A stretch of 64,000 bases of DNA. Origin: Musa acuminata AAA Group. Lineage: Eukaryota; Streptophyta; Magnoliopsida; Zingiberales; Musaceae. Positions within the stretch are counted from its first letter, which is position 1. Each line of letters starts with the position of its first letter. The stretch is from contig NC_088357.1 in assembly GCF_036884655.1 (NCBI RefSeq), positions 10,817,501-10,881,500 on the forward strand, written 5' to 3'. Made by a program: the position numbers and the translations under genes. This document shows, in pieces, positions 47,496 to 60,735 of the stretch. The notes beneath the pieces were generated by a model, which saw nothing but the letters and a program-made list of their open reading frames with translations, had not been told where the DNA came from and did not search any database.

Positions 47496-50400
47496 TCAAT
47501 TAGACGTTCTAGACCCCAAAGTTCTAGCGAGCTCCTTGATGATGGTCTTCTCTTTAGCTTCACCGTCAACTTCACGATGCCATTTTCTCGACATTTTCTC
47601 CGCCTGTAATTTGCAGGAAAGTTGATTAGTAGCTAAAATTCAAAATCATGACAGTGAATAACTGAGATTTTGATTTTTGTCAATGCTCTCAAAGTTGTAA
47701 GTGTACCACCTAATGCATATAGGATAAGTAGCAGTATACAAGTTTATGTCAAAATATTTAACATTTAATTAAATATAAAAAAAAGTAAGTTATCAAGTTT
47801 ATTTTTTTGGAAGGCAAATAAAATGTTATTTTTGAAATGATTTATCTACAAAATAATTTAAGTGAGTTTAGATACAAGAATTTGGTAAAGATTAAACCAA
47901 GTAGCACTTGTGTGGATTATGTTTATACTAAAATGATAATAATGGCATAGGCAATAATTTAGAGAGAATGTAAACCATATATTGATATATAAGGGGATTC
48001 TCATACCTTTTAGTTTTAAGGATTGCATATATATAGTTCGCTCTATGTATTTCATATTAACGATGACACTCACAGAGACCACATAACCTATGCAATGCAG
48101 TCATCTCGAGAGAATAGGAAGAGGGGGAATGGAAAAACGAAATAGAGGAGGGAAGCATCCAAGACAGGAGCAAAAGCGAAAGATAAAAATGGAGAATAAT
48201 GGAAGTATAAGAGGAGGATAAGTAGAAGAAAAAGGAGAAAGAAGAAATAATTAGCAAGAAAATGAGAAGCAGCTTAAAGGAAGGAAAAGGAGGGAAGGGA
48301 AGATGACAGAAAAAGAGAAAACAAGAAGACAGCCAAAAAAAATAAAAAGGAAGAGAAGAGAAGAGAAAATTAAAAATATTATTTATCTTCAATATATTTT
48401 ATTAAATCCCACCGGTCAGGGGTACACCCTCCACATTAGAGGGAGGCTCGTCCTCTGGGGATGCTGTTTTTATATTTTATTAACCTGGTCTGATTGATAC
48501 CCATTATTCTGAGCACTGACCTAAAGACTGAAGTTTGGCCATATCATTACTGGTTTGGTTCGAATACTTATGATATAAAGGACACAAAATAACTTTTGGA
48601 AAAGAAAATTAACCAACTCACTTACCCAAATGCGTAATGGACCCATCTGCTCCTTCACCATATCAGCTCCTGGCTGGATTAGATCTCTTCCTTTAGTCTT
48701 TATATCATCAATCTTAAAGAAAAACATCATAAAGTTGTTAAGGCCATTCGCAATGGATAACTATCCATTTTGATAGACAATCAAAGTAAATTGGTTTAAC
48801 ATGATCAAGAAAGATGATGACATTAGAAGCATCATGTTGTGCAGTGTCTTAAGATTAAATCCATTAAGCATGTGCTCAGAGTTATTATAATGAGATGAAT
48901 TTCTATCAGCAAAAAGCTGAATGATTATCATTCAGCTTCCTATTGCAGTATAGATCCTACAAAAGAATCTCAGTTTATCAAAACTGAGATGAATGAGAGA
49001 GCTCACCAGATACGTTGATGGATATACAAACACAAAAGCATGGTGTATCAACAAACATCTCAGTCATCATTGTAGTGGCATATAGCAGAGATTAACGGCA
49101 ATGACTTTGGAAGATCATTTTTACATATTTAGAATAACTTAAAAGAAAGATGAAGTCAAATATAAAAGGTATAATTGTCATGACCCGGGCCTGATGGGTT
49201 AACTAACCTATCAACTTTGTGTGGCCCAAACCACTGATCAAAATATTTAAGTTGAAATTGATAGTAATACACTCATCAAACCCTTATAAACTAATCTTAA
49301 TCTTGCCCACTTCCAATGTGGGATTATTCAGAATATTTCAATAACTTCTATAGAACCCTGATGTTTATTGCTTGTAAGAGCAACTTGAGAGGTGAAAAAC
49401 CACTGGATTGGGCTAAAATAAAGTGAATACGACTCTAACTTGATTAACTATTGATTAAAAAGTCCCCGCTTGATTAGACTTCATCAGGTTCTACGGAATA
49501 TATTCGAATAGTAGTTGGAACCTAGAAATTTTAACCAAGTCTTTGAATTGGTTACAATACCTAATCTGTATCTGATTTCAAATACTAGCTTTGATATCAA
49601 ATTGATAAAATATTTACTCATTTACCGATGGTCTTCTTTCTTCGACAGAAGGCATCCTCTGTGTTTCAAGAGAAAAGATGAAAAAAGAAAGGAGGAAGAT
49701 AAGATGTAGGAGGAGACAAACGGAAGAGAGTTGGAGATAACTAGTAAGGAAGTAACGTTGCTAACAATTGATAGGATATGATGCCTTTGAGGATACACGG
49801 CCTTTGTGTTAGATTGTCATCCTACCCCTTCTTATTTTTAAACAAAGTAGGACTTAATAGGACTAACAATCATAAAAGATGAGTGATGGAAAGTTTTACA
49901 CATTAACAAAAATCCCCATGTTATAGGACTCCATAGCTCTTAGAATATGACTCTAATTAGGAAAATAGTTATTATAATTTATAACCTATACTACGCTCAT
50001 GTTAGGGCTTTTGGACACTAATTTAAGTCTAATTAAAAGTTTAGGTCTTCGAGAACTGCTTTTGAAGATGTGATGAAAATGCAATAATATTCCTAATCCG
50101 ACTAGGACCAAGAATCCCCTTATGCAAGAGAGTTCATTGGGAATCATCTAGGTCTTGATTTGAATCTTGGCTAAGTTTTAACTTGAATATTGATTTGGTG
50201 TCCTTAGGTCACTTGAATTAAAGATGCAAATCAAGTCATCATAAATCAACATTTTCAATAAGGTCCTATATCTTCAAGATGGTCCAATCGTGGTAAGTTC
50301 AAGCTTGGGATAGGTCTAGTAGAACTCTAGATTGACCTGAGCATATTTTCATCACAAGAGTGACTGTCAGTTTGACATCATATTTGTTACAACTCAAGCA

Positions 50401-53400
50401 TCAGACCATATAAGCTATTCACCCAAAATGGACTACTCATAAAATGAGCATTGGGTATAACTCGTATAAGAATTAAAATTTAGCCCACACTCAATCCAAA
50501 TCAGGATATTACAAAATTTATCTGGATGTACGTTCCATAAAAGCTAAATATTACATGCTAAATTATTAGTGGCCTGAAAATTATTTAAAACTATATAAAA
50601 TTCAATTTTGATGTGTCCATCTCCTTATGTTGGTGTATTTAGAAAAAAATGAGACAATGTGCTATTTATATCCACTTTATATGTTCACTTCTCTTTTTTC
50701 TCTTTTCTATTTTTCATTCTTGCTTCAAAGCTCATCCTTTGTTTCATTTTCTTAATCAAATCTATGAGCTAGTATGCGGTCTACAATCCAAAAAGAGAAT
50801 TATAATATCAATTATGTTAAAGGGCTTTGGATCCTAACAAATTAGAATACTAAAATTACTTCTCATATAGTATACTATCGAATATACGAAATAAGACAAC
50901 CAACATCCTTTTTTTCAAAATAACAATCTTAATGATGGAAGATATATCATGCTTGCCAAGTACATGGCCCTTACTCAAAAATGTTTGTAGACAAGAAAAC
51001 AAATGCTAAGAGGGCATTGCAGTTAATGCAACCGTGCATGAAAACTTACACTGTGCAACTGTAGACTATTAGCTGCATAAGCCAGTAGAATCGTAGCACC
51101 ACCAAAAACTATTGATGTAGCAACAGCAAATGCTTTTCCAACTACATAGGATACACATCAAACTGGTAAATTTTCATATGCAATATTTGTAAAAGAATAA
51201 ATTTAGAACAAATTTCTACCACTGCCAATAGGAAAGTACTAAAAACCTAAAGACAAGAGTGATACTGTGATAGTATGTTACGTTGTCTACTCAAAAGAAA
51301 AAAATTGAATGTCAAATTACTTTCTTTTTACCAAACTCATAAGCATGCCTCATATAAATGTTATTCCTAACACTATCCTATTTGTCTGTTACGGTGGACA
51401 TCATTAAGTTTAGATCATTAGTGGTTACTCCACAAGTTCATGCTAAGGTTTATAATCTTGATTTGGTACTGATACCGGACATCAATCTAAAAGAAACGAT
51501 AATAGTATCAGAATTTGGTGAGTGTAAGGTATGGTCCAGTATCATCCAGAATAACAAATACCAATTTCGGAACCTTAAAACCCTACTAATCCTATTTTTT
51601 ATTTTTGTCTTGCTGATAAATCAAAAAATATTTTTAAGAACTATTATGTAAGAAATATGATGTAAGAAATATATATGTAATAAATTTAAAAATAAATGAA
51701 GCTTGCATATGACATTGTACATGTATTATGTATCATCACAAATATACGTCAAAACGTGTATACAAGTCATACCCTATTTTAGTGAAGTGCCCACTACCAC
51801 TAAGACAAATGTTGTGTTACCTAGTAGGTGGGTCTAGGTCCACAATCTCGCATGAATGGAGAACAATCTTGACAAACCCACAAATGATACTGCTCCCATG
51901 ACATTTGATATTGATATTGATAGACTATGCTGTAACTGAATCAAACTAGCAATAGTCATGGCAAATTGGTCATTAAATTTACTTCTGTTACCAGCCACTA
52001 TGTCAATTAAGCTTACTACTGCTTCAACTGTACGAGAAATGCAAGTCAGGGACCAAAGGATGCAAGATCTGAGCATTCATATATATCCAGTCCAAATTCA
52101 AGTAGATATAATAAGTGCAAATATCTGATTTAATATTCCACACTGATCAGGCTGAATACATGCAAGTTTGACCTAGATTCAAGTAGACCTATGCTAGAAA
52201 TGTATAGATCTAGCCTCAATTAAATAAGAATACAAGCTTACGACTATGGAATGCAAGCTTGTAGCATGACAAGTTGACAGCTGCTCGGGAGAGAGCTACA
52301 ATCTGAACCTCAATAAGCTTCAAATAGCATGAAAACAAGCGTGCAAGCTTCACATAGCTTTATGTGAACCAAAATAAGCACAAGAACCACAACTTCATTG
52401 TGCAAGCAGTTAATCAATTTATCTGTCATTTTCCTTGTATTGTTGTAACTAGTGAAGTCTGTGGTAGCCTGTCAGTCTTATTTTTCCTGTAGTTTGGGCC
52501 CCACAGCTTTATAAATAGTACATGAGCTGTTCTATCTATTGATAGTTGCACAAGGTGACAACCGAGCAACAACAACAGCAAAGACCCCATGCCATGGAAG
52601 GATCATGGAAGGATTTCCCTTGAGAGCACATGGCAACGAGACATCAGCTATCTGAGCCCCTTGGAACCCCATCGGGTGGCACCTAAGGGGATGTGTTCCC
52701 CGGGTAATATTAAGGTGGCCAAACATTTTAGTCGGTACATAGTTGTAGAGCTTTGAATGCTAGTTGACTGTTGGGCCTTGTCCAACTCCCCACGACCCCT
52801 TGTGTGCTGTCATTTGAAACTTGTGTGTGACTCTTTTGTGCCAACAAAGTTCTTAAGTGCTTCATTGCTTGTTCAATCTGATTCGAAATGCCTTTGCAAA
52901 GCAACAGTGGCCTGATAATTGCTTAACCACTAATTGTTTTATATCTTGCAAGTCTGCTAGCCCTGCAAGAGGTTGCAACTTAGCTAACCTTTTGCGAGTA
53001 GGTTTCACTAAGGTTCCACACTACTAAGGCAATTACAACCAACTCTGTGACATAATGCCCTTTTAGTGATGGCACCTCCAGATAGCCATCGACACTCTAA
53101 CAATCAACAGATATAATTGTTGATGGGTTATTTGAGGTTATTTAAGATACATGGAATTTCCAATAAATACCCCACCAGCTAGGTGAATTGTGGTAGTGGT
53201 TTAAAAGAGAAGCCAGTAAATTTGTGTTTAAAAGCCTTCTTTCTAACAAATTCTTAAGTTCTTCAAGGTTTTTAATCTTTTGATTGATTTAACTAGCTCT
53301 TCGTCTCTCATTGAATCTTGTGAGATTGTTCTTACAGGAGAAAAAGAGATAAGAGAGTGCAAAACTTTGTTAAGAAGTCGTGAGACAAATTTGAATTGTA

Positions 53401-54879
53401 AAGGTTCATTCCCAATTCATGAAAAGGAGAAAGCTCGAAAGGGTAGCCGATCTTTGGTTGCCAATATAGAGATTTAGTGGACATCGGTCGTGGACAGAAC
53501 CACTATAAAAAATGTTGTACCTTACCCTTTCTTTGTTGTTCTTCTCTTTAAATTGTTTTCAAGTCTTGGAAATTGACAGACTCTCAAAAGCTTCATTGCT
53601 CTAATTTAACTCTCTCTCTCTCTCTCTCTCTCTCTCTTAGTGCATTTAATAAGATCTTATTATCATATAGAGAATCCTTCCTGAACCACGGCCTATAGAT
53701 ACCCTTTTGCGCATATGGATGTCTAGGTAGCCCAAGTTAACAAGAATAAAGTATAATATTATCAGAATATCCTTCTTAATATACGCTCATAACCAAAACG
53801 AAAAATACTCAGGAAATTGAAAAACACATTTGGCCATGGCTATCAAGAACATAAAACTAATGGAATATGAACTCGACTCAACCTAACCAAACTAGATCAA
53901 TGTCATTACTGAATCAAGCATATTCCATAAGTTCTATAAATAAAAGCAGAAATCTTCATCAAATGATTTTACAATTTTTCTCAATATTATAAATCTAAAA
54001 AACAAAACACAGTAAAATTAGTATCTCCTAGAATGTCATATGTGAAAGGGATGAGGAAATTACTCTGTGAGTAACCCACTAATGCAGCCTTTATCTTCTT
54101 TGAGTCAGCAGGTGAATATCTATCATGCCTCAAGTCGTTTGCGGTAGATGCTGAAATGTTTAGTTGCTCAAGTGGCACTTGCCATCTGTATTAACAATAA
54201 TCAACAGCAGACATGAGCTAAACCCTGCGTTCACAAAGCTATCATCTCAGCTAACAGCTATAATATAAAACTAGAACAGAACCACTTCCGGTCGTATCAT
54301 CTTGTGGCAGAAATAACTTTGAGACATATGGCACAAACAAGTGGTAATATCATCTCGAGGTTATCAAGATGTGGCGCAGATGTAAATGGTCGATCACCAA
54401 TTAATTGACAAAATTATCCAAGAAAACCTAAAAAAGTATGCAATGTCGACTCTACAAAATTAAGCACAGATGTAAATAGAATCAAGAAGTGCAATTGTTC
54501 TAAAAGAGGAGAGAGCATACCTTTTAGGTCCGAAGGTGGCCTGCGGCAAAGAAATGTAAGACCGGAGGGGATTGTGAGGATCCGATGGAACAGGGGCGGA
54601 AGAGGAGGACGAGCTATGGACGAGCCATCTGGAGGAGAACGAGAGGGAGGATGGTTCTGGTACCGCCGCTCCCTTGATGGGGAGGGAGTGACGGAGGATC
54701 TCCGGGAGAACGTCGGCGGTCCCGACGGCGTCATCCGTCAAGGCCTTAACGCCATCGGCGGAAGCTGAGGGCGGCGGCGGCGGCGGAAGCTTCTGGGCGA
54801 GACGCCCGACGGCGTTCTTCGACTCGTGGAGGAAATAAGCCCCCTCGGTGGCGGCCAAACGCCCGGCCAAAAAACTCAT
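47496..54879 (-). CDS. Conserved plant protein of unknown function with one membrane segment; 5 exons
   Basis: Exons (minus): 54879-54521, 54185-54064, 51141-51050, 48712-48626, 47603-47496. They total 768 bp (255 residues), all in phase with GT-AG borders. The first 119 residues (exon 1) hold MSFLAGRLAATEGAYFLHES, a Pro/Ser-rich linker, TADVLPEILRHSLPIKG and LRSYISLPQATFGPKRW. Exon 2 encodes SASTANDLRHDRYSPADSKK. Exon 3 gives a single hydrophobic segment at about residues 164-184 (FAVATSIVFGGATILLAY). The polar tail contains DDIKTKGRDLIQPGADMVKE and KMSRKWHREVDGEAKEK. I recognise the pattern as a conserved land-plant family but know no function. The single membrane anchor and charged C-terminus suggest an organelle or endomembrane protein. 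Start: the first in-frame ATG at 54879. Intron 2 (2.9 kb) hosts an LTR relic. Confidence 0.85.
52424..53052 (+). mobile_element. Old LTR relic related to the solo LTR at 44084
   Basis: This lies in intron 2 of the unknown-function gene. It shares layout and motifs with the 44084 element: a TATA box (TTTATAAATA near 52509), the block CAGCTATCTGAGCCCCTTGG with ATCGGGTGGCACC, repeated CTAAGG/AAGGCAATT units, and an end reading CTGTGACA at 53052. The left limit TGTCATTTTCC is a guess and no target duplication was found. It is strongly diverged. Confidence 0.5.
53611..53637. repeat. TC dinucleotide microsatellite
   Basis: An uninterrupted CT/TC tract of 27 bp or so in an intron. Confidence 0.95.
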
Positions 54880-57800
54880 CGCGCTGCTGCAGCGCCTCTC
54901 CAACAAACCAGACTCATATCGTTAGTTTTCCGCGGTTGAAATTTCCAGCAGTCTTGGGAAACAAGTTTCTTTTTCTATAATAATTAAATGATAATTTATT
55001 ATTTTCTGTAGTGAGTCGAAGACAATTTCGTACACCTCTCAAGAAGCTGGACAACGTTCCATGTTTACTGGAAACCTTTGCTGTGGGTAATCTTTAAAAT
55101 ATATATATAATATAAATTTATTATTTATAGTTCCTTAATTATCAATCTTTTTTTTTTTTCATAATTCCTTATGTCGGAATCATTGTCGCATCGTCCGAAC
55201 TTAGTGCTACTCATCGCTCGATGCTCCCTCGATATCGTTTGTTGTCCCTCTACTCTACGATTCGATGCTATTTCGACGTTACTCCGAGAGAAGAGAAGAG
55301 AAGAAAAAAAAATATTTACATCCATTTATAGAGGAGGTTTCGGAATATTAAAAAGTTTTTGAATAGAATTCTTGAGTCAAGTTTCAAAAGAAAAAAATAT
55401 TTAGATTTTTCCCGAGAATCATATCTATCGTTTCTAGAATTCTCAAATAACACATCTTTCTTTTGTGTAATATTTATTTCCTCTCTTTTTCTATGGACCA
55501 ATCTAGTTTTTTAGTGTTTTTAGATGGTGTGTTATGATGTTTTCAACAATACCCAAAAAATACTATAACATATAGTATAAAAATATTATAACATAATATT
55601 CTTTTTGTATAAATTATATAAAAATATTATGTTTACAATGTTTTTACACTACATTATAGTATTTTTCAATAATAATAGAAAATAATGCAATACAAAATAT
55701 TGTAATATAATATTTTTGTTTTCAGTAATTCTAGAAAACTTACTATAATATAGTTTTTTTTTTTACTATGTTTTAGTGTCTAATATTACTGAAAATATTA
55801 TAATTAGACTGATTCACCTGTAGATCGATCCACAAGAAAAATGAGAGAAAAAGATTAAAAAAAATGTAAACGGCTATGGATATATATTTTACGTATTAGT
55901 AAAAAAAAAAAGGTGATGTCTGAGATTTTTGAAAATGAAAGATGCTTCTCGAGAAAAACTAAGAGATGGAGGCTTTTTCGAAAATTCACCCCTCAAAAAA
56001 CCACAAGATGCCTAAGAATTAGTTCTAACAATTAGTTCGATAATTGATACTATGCAAAAGTGAGAGTTTTCTAACAGTTAGTTCCTCATTTGATGTATCT
56101 GATGCCTAAGAAATCATATCATATTATTTAATGAAGAACACATCTTTCAATTTAATAAATGTTCAATTAAATTGAACTGATGCAATTTAATACATTGATT
56201 CAATTCGATGAGATTGAAATAGAAAAGAAAAGACTTTTGTCCTTTCTTTACAAAAGCACAAAAAGAGTGAGCTTCCACAGAGAACTCACTAGTTTTATTT
56301 GCCCTTCAGTCTTTTAACACGAGAGTCAATCAGCAAGACAAGTTACAGTCGTCCTATTTGTAACACACGTCTAGTTCATTAAGAATTGGGCAGTAAAAAG
56401 TCAATTCACAGATGCGAAGATTGTCCTTGTTGTTGGAGATGACAAGGCACAGGGCTTTTAAGCTATTACATTGAAGGATGCCAACGAGTTCCACGATATG
56501 GTGGACACCGTAAGGATGACAGATTATATGCCAAAAACTATGAAAACTTGCTCTCCAATTTAATTCTAGAGACACTCATTCTACAGATTTTACACGGCCG
56601 ATGGTTGAATAGTACTGTTCCAGGACGGCCTCCATTTTGTAAGATCGACTAAAACCTTTTTTAGTTGATACAGTGCTTGCCGAAGATCCTCTTTCCAGGA
56701 CCATGTTGGGTTGTTGAGGGCACGAACCGAGTTAAGACAGACAAGGAGCGTCCCACCTTCATGAAGAAGTACCTGCAAGAAATAGGAAGGATTACTTGGG
56801 ATGATTACAACAACCAAAAGTCGGTCAGTTCTGCTAAATGGTTCTCTAAGTTGACTAACATGACACTACTTAAAAACATATCCACTGATACATCAACTTA
56901 GTTCTGCTACATGATTGCCCCATTATTCAGTTAGTTCTCCTACATGGTTGCCCCGATATCAATGACTGTAATCCTGTAGGTATGAAAATGATCCATATAG
57001 CAATTATCAGCTGGAAACCCCTTCCAGAGCGGTCAGCTAACATCAAAGATAAATCAGATGCCAATACTACAACAATGATTAAACTTGTCCACTGATATAT
57101 CATTGAAGATCCAAAGTTCAAAGGATTGTACTAGTAATCTTCTCAAAGCATATGAAAGGTTCTATCCTAACTGTCCGTCACAAGCTCTGGGAAGAAGAAC
57201 AATACTTATAAATTTGAGAGCATTTATATCCTGATGTGCTACGTCAAGGAGAAGATATATATTTCAGTTCTAACACCTCATGATCCTCCTTGATGATAAT
57301 GTCAGACCTAAAACAACCTCTGTGACGGTTGTGGATAGCTTACTGTAGCTCATATCTCGACCATCCATATGATGGAAATAGATACCAATGAGTGACAACA
57401 TTACAGCCTATCGACAACTAAACTATAAATCCACCTCGATCAGCTTTGGATCTTCAATAGTATGTTCGTCAAAGCCAATATGGCTACCAAGATCACTAAA
57501 TATAGCAACTTATCGTATCAGCTACTAAATTTACAAGATGCCTCGCCAATAGGCATTATGCAACTCACAAGTGGTGACTCTACTGAACCAATGCCCGCTA
57601 TCAACAATCGGAACCACCGACAAAGCTTCTGTAATATGCTAGACTGGTCAAGGATATAGAAGACTACACAAATTCATTCATTCTTTTACTTTTTTGAGAA
57701 AAAAAGTCCACAATTGATGAATTAGAGGCTACATTCTAGGGATTCGTCATAAATTGAGAGAAGATCAAAGAAAAACAACAACTAAAGCAAACCCCTCCCA

Positions 57801-58733
57801 GTCCTCTTACCAGAACAACTTTCAAGAACATTCCTGGTGAAGGAAAAAGATATAAAATTCAGCACCTAACTGCGTAAGATCACCCCGAGGATGGGCAATA
57901 TCACCCTGAAAATTTCAGCATAGTACAATCCTGTTGTGCAAATCCAAACCAGATGTTATATACCCCTTTACAGACCATTCTAGTGGCTGGTCCGCTATTC
58001 AGATATTCTTCATTTCGTCAATCAAATGGCAAGATATCAGCCCTTCAAATTTCAACTCAATGTAAGCTCATTCTGGCTTTCACACAATAAATAGAGTTCC
58101 AATAATAGTGATGAAAAATTATAAGAAACAGTCCTTTGAACTTTTTGAGGAGTCCAAAAGTCATCAACCAATTAAAAGCAAGATCACAACATGTCTTTGT
58201 CCCCAAAAACTTGAAATTATAGACCAACCAATAAAGCTCTGTCACTCGATAAAATTCCAATGCCATCAAAATTTGATGTCGAGCAGGCATGATTCTATGT
58301 ATGTCGAGTTGAAGTTCAGATGAATTTCAATGGGATTGAATAAAAAAGAAGTTTCAGATGATGTTGACAGCTTGAAGTTTAGATGAATTTCATTGGCATT
58401 TTAGTAAAAAAAGTTTAAGATTATATTGTCAGCATCTCCCAGGTCTCAAAAAATTATTCATGCAATTTTTCCATTTCGCAAATTTAATATTTTCGTGCTG
58501 CTAATTTATGCAACAGTAGTATAAGAATATTTCCAAAAGTTAATTTGGTTGTCTGCCTTGAAGATCAACAACATAAGCTATTTACTATTAAGTCAATTAA
58601 TGGAAAAAGTACAAAAAGGAGAAATATTTTCATATGATTTTTATCAATTTAAAAAGTGTGTTTATAGAGCAACTAGAGATTCACTATGTGGCTTTTATAA
58701 AATAATGGTATATCCGATAATTATGTTGAGGCC
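54880..58733. other. AT-rich intergenic DNA
   Basis: Begins with the promoter side of the unknown-function gene. The rest is AT-rich with short ORFs only. A minus-strand ORF at 56354-56575 (ending CPILNELDVCYK) faintly resembles a leucine-rich-repeat or F-box fragment, but it is too short to assign. Confidence 0.5.
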
Positions 58734-58741
58734 ATATAATA

Positions 58742-58975
58742 CAGGGTTCGTCGTATCGAGATATACCACCCGATAAGGGCGATACATACCGATTCGATAG
58801 GGGACCAGTACGTAGATCGCCCTATACTAGATGGTACCATTAAGCTATTTTCGGCAATTTTACCATATCGTCGGTATGCCCCGGTGTATTGACATACAGT
58901 ACATCGATACACCAAGGTACGTATCATACTAATAGCTAGTCGATACACCGGTACAGACCAGTAAGACAAACCTTC
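58742..58975. mobile_element. hAT-like MITE of the GGTACCG family, copy 6
   Basis: A 234-bp element starting CAGGGTTCGTCGTATCG and ending GACAAACCTTC. Flanking 8-mers ATATAATA (58734-58741) and ATATAGTA (58976-58983) match at 7 of 8 positions. This is the only intergenic copy in the window. Confidence 0.75.
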
Positions 58976-59037
58976 ATATAGTATATGTATGATAATGTTG
59001 TCTGTTACTCTGTTAGAATTATAGGGAGTGAGGGAGT

Positions 59038-59464
59038 TGTTAGGACTCTAGCTAGGAGAGTCCTAATTGAGAGGGACATTCATGTAAAACCTACCTAAGC
59101 CGACCCCTATTAAAGAGGTAAAGAGGCCGGCTAGGGTTAGGAGGTTGTTTCTTAAAGAAGAATTAGGAGTTGTAAAGGAATAGGAGTCTTAAGAATTAGG
59201 AGTTGTAAAGGAATAGAAGTCTTAAGTAGGAGTCCTATTAGGAGTTGGTTAGAAGTAGGAGTCTTGAGTAGGAGTCCTATTAGGAGTTAGGGTTTAGAAG
59301 CCCTATAAATAGTCATGTATTCCTCCTCTTTTCATAAGCAATAGATAAATCTTTTATGCAGCCTTTGAGCAGCAACTTGGAGGGAGGAACCCCTATAGAG
59401 TTCCAAGGAGGCCGATCCCCTAAAGAGATCAACCCCAAGTTTAGAATCTGCAAGGGTTCTAACA
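59038..59464 (+). repeat. 5' LTR of the chromovirus-like element
   Basis: 427 bp bounded by TGTTAG and CTAACA inverted ends, with a TATA box (TATAAATA) at 59304-59311. Tandem AGGAGTT/GTAAAGGAATAG-type short repeats lie at about 59160-59290. Confidence 0.9.
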
Positions 59465-59466
59465 CC

Positions 59467-59478
59467 TGGTATCAGAGC
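59467..59478 (+). other. Primer binding site (initiator tRNA-Met type)
   Basis: TGGTATCAGAGC lies 2 bp downstream of the LTR end. Confidence 0.9.
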
Positions 59479-59782
59479 AGCGTTCTTGGCATCTCGCTGC
59501 CCTTCCACTGCCATCCATCAACCCTCCACAACCTCCCAAAGCAATTCCCACAATTGCTTAAAAGATCGTCACCGAATTCCGCCATCATCTCCACCACCGC
59601 GGATCATCCTTTGATCTCCCCGTAAATTGCAACAGGTTCTGGTTTCCTACCTTACTGCTGTTGCAATTTAGTTATCCTTATTCGAAAATCCAAAAAAAAA
59701 AAAAATTGTTCCTATATTGCTGCATAAACTTTTCGTCACAAAGTTTTCATCTCTACGATGAAAGATACATTGCAAAATTCCA

Positions 59783-60150
59783 GCCGCATAGCACCATCTG
59801 TTTGATCTTGCTACTGTGCTTTTTCTATCCAAATTTCTACGAAATTTTTATGACATCTTTGACACTTCCTAGCAGTGGATTTCCCTTTGGTTTCATCAAA
59901 AAATTCTCAATATAAACTACTGATCTTTTATGTCCAATCTGCTGCACTTGAATTGCAGAATTCAAGCCGCATAGCACCATCTGTTTGATCTTGCTACTGT
60001 GCTTTTTCTATCCAAATTTCTACGAAATTTTTATGACATCTTTGACACTTCCTAACAGTGGATTTCCCTTTGGTTTCATTGAAAAATTCTCAATATAATC
60101 TACTGATCTTTTATGTCCAATCTGCTGCACTTGAAAATCTATGCTGCAGA
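59783..60150 (+). repeat. 183-bp tandem duplication in the retroelement leader
   Basis: The block starting GCCGCATAGCACCATCTG at 59783 recurs at 59966 with few changes. The duplicated unit contains no ORF. It lies between the primer site and gag. Confidence 0.88.
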
Positions 60151-60735
60151 AAATTTCAGCTGCATATTGTTACCTTAACCCATCTATTTGCAATCTTTTT
60201 TGAATGAAATTTCTTATACACTTCATAGATCATCTTGGCTTCCATCTAAGATTGATCTATTAAGAAATTCATCTCTAAAAACGATTTTATGTTGCTGCAA
60301 ATTTTCATCGTAACCCGCTGAAATTTCTCGACGAGAATTCTGCAATCGCAACTTGCACCAATTTCCTTGCTGTTATATTGCCGAAATTTTCTTGATTAAA
60401 TTAGATATCCTTGCTGTCATATAAACTGTGATTTTTCTATCAATTCCTTCCTAAATTCTCTCAAGTTTTTGGTGGAAATTACGTCGAGAAACCGTTGTTT
60501 CTTCGACGATAATTCTACTCTTACAAGACAGCACATACTTGCTGCAACTTCCACGGATTTCTGTCAAACCTTTACTACCATCTATCACAGATCCAAAACT
60601 TTCATCCACAGCCCTAAAACTCTACCAAACCACACCCTCAAACTGCACCCAAAATAGCCACAAAAAAAGCCTAAACCGCAGCCTACATCCACCAATCCAC
60701 CAACCCTTTCAACCATCACTTCTCTCATCCTATAC

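Noticed and set aside
51447..51577. Possible seventh MITE (ends AAGGTTTATAATC and GGAACCTTA)
   Set aside because: The ends resemble the family, but no 8-bp duplication was found and the interior does not align by eye.
56354..56817. Two minus-strand ORFs with LRR/F-box-like flavour
   Set aside because: Too short, no splice structure or clear motif. Noted only in the intergenic entry.
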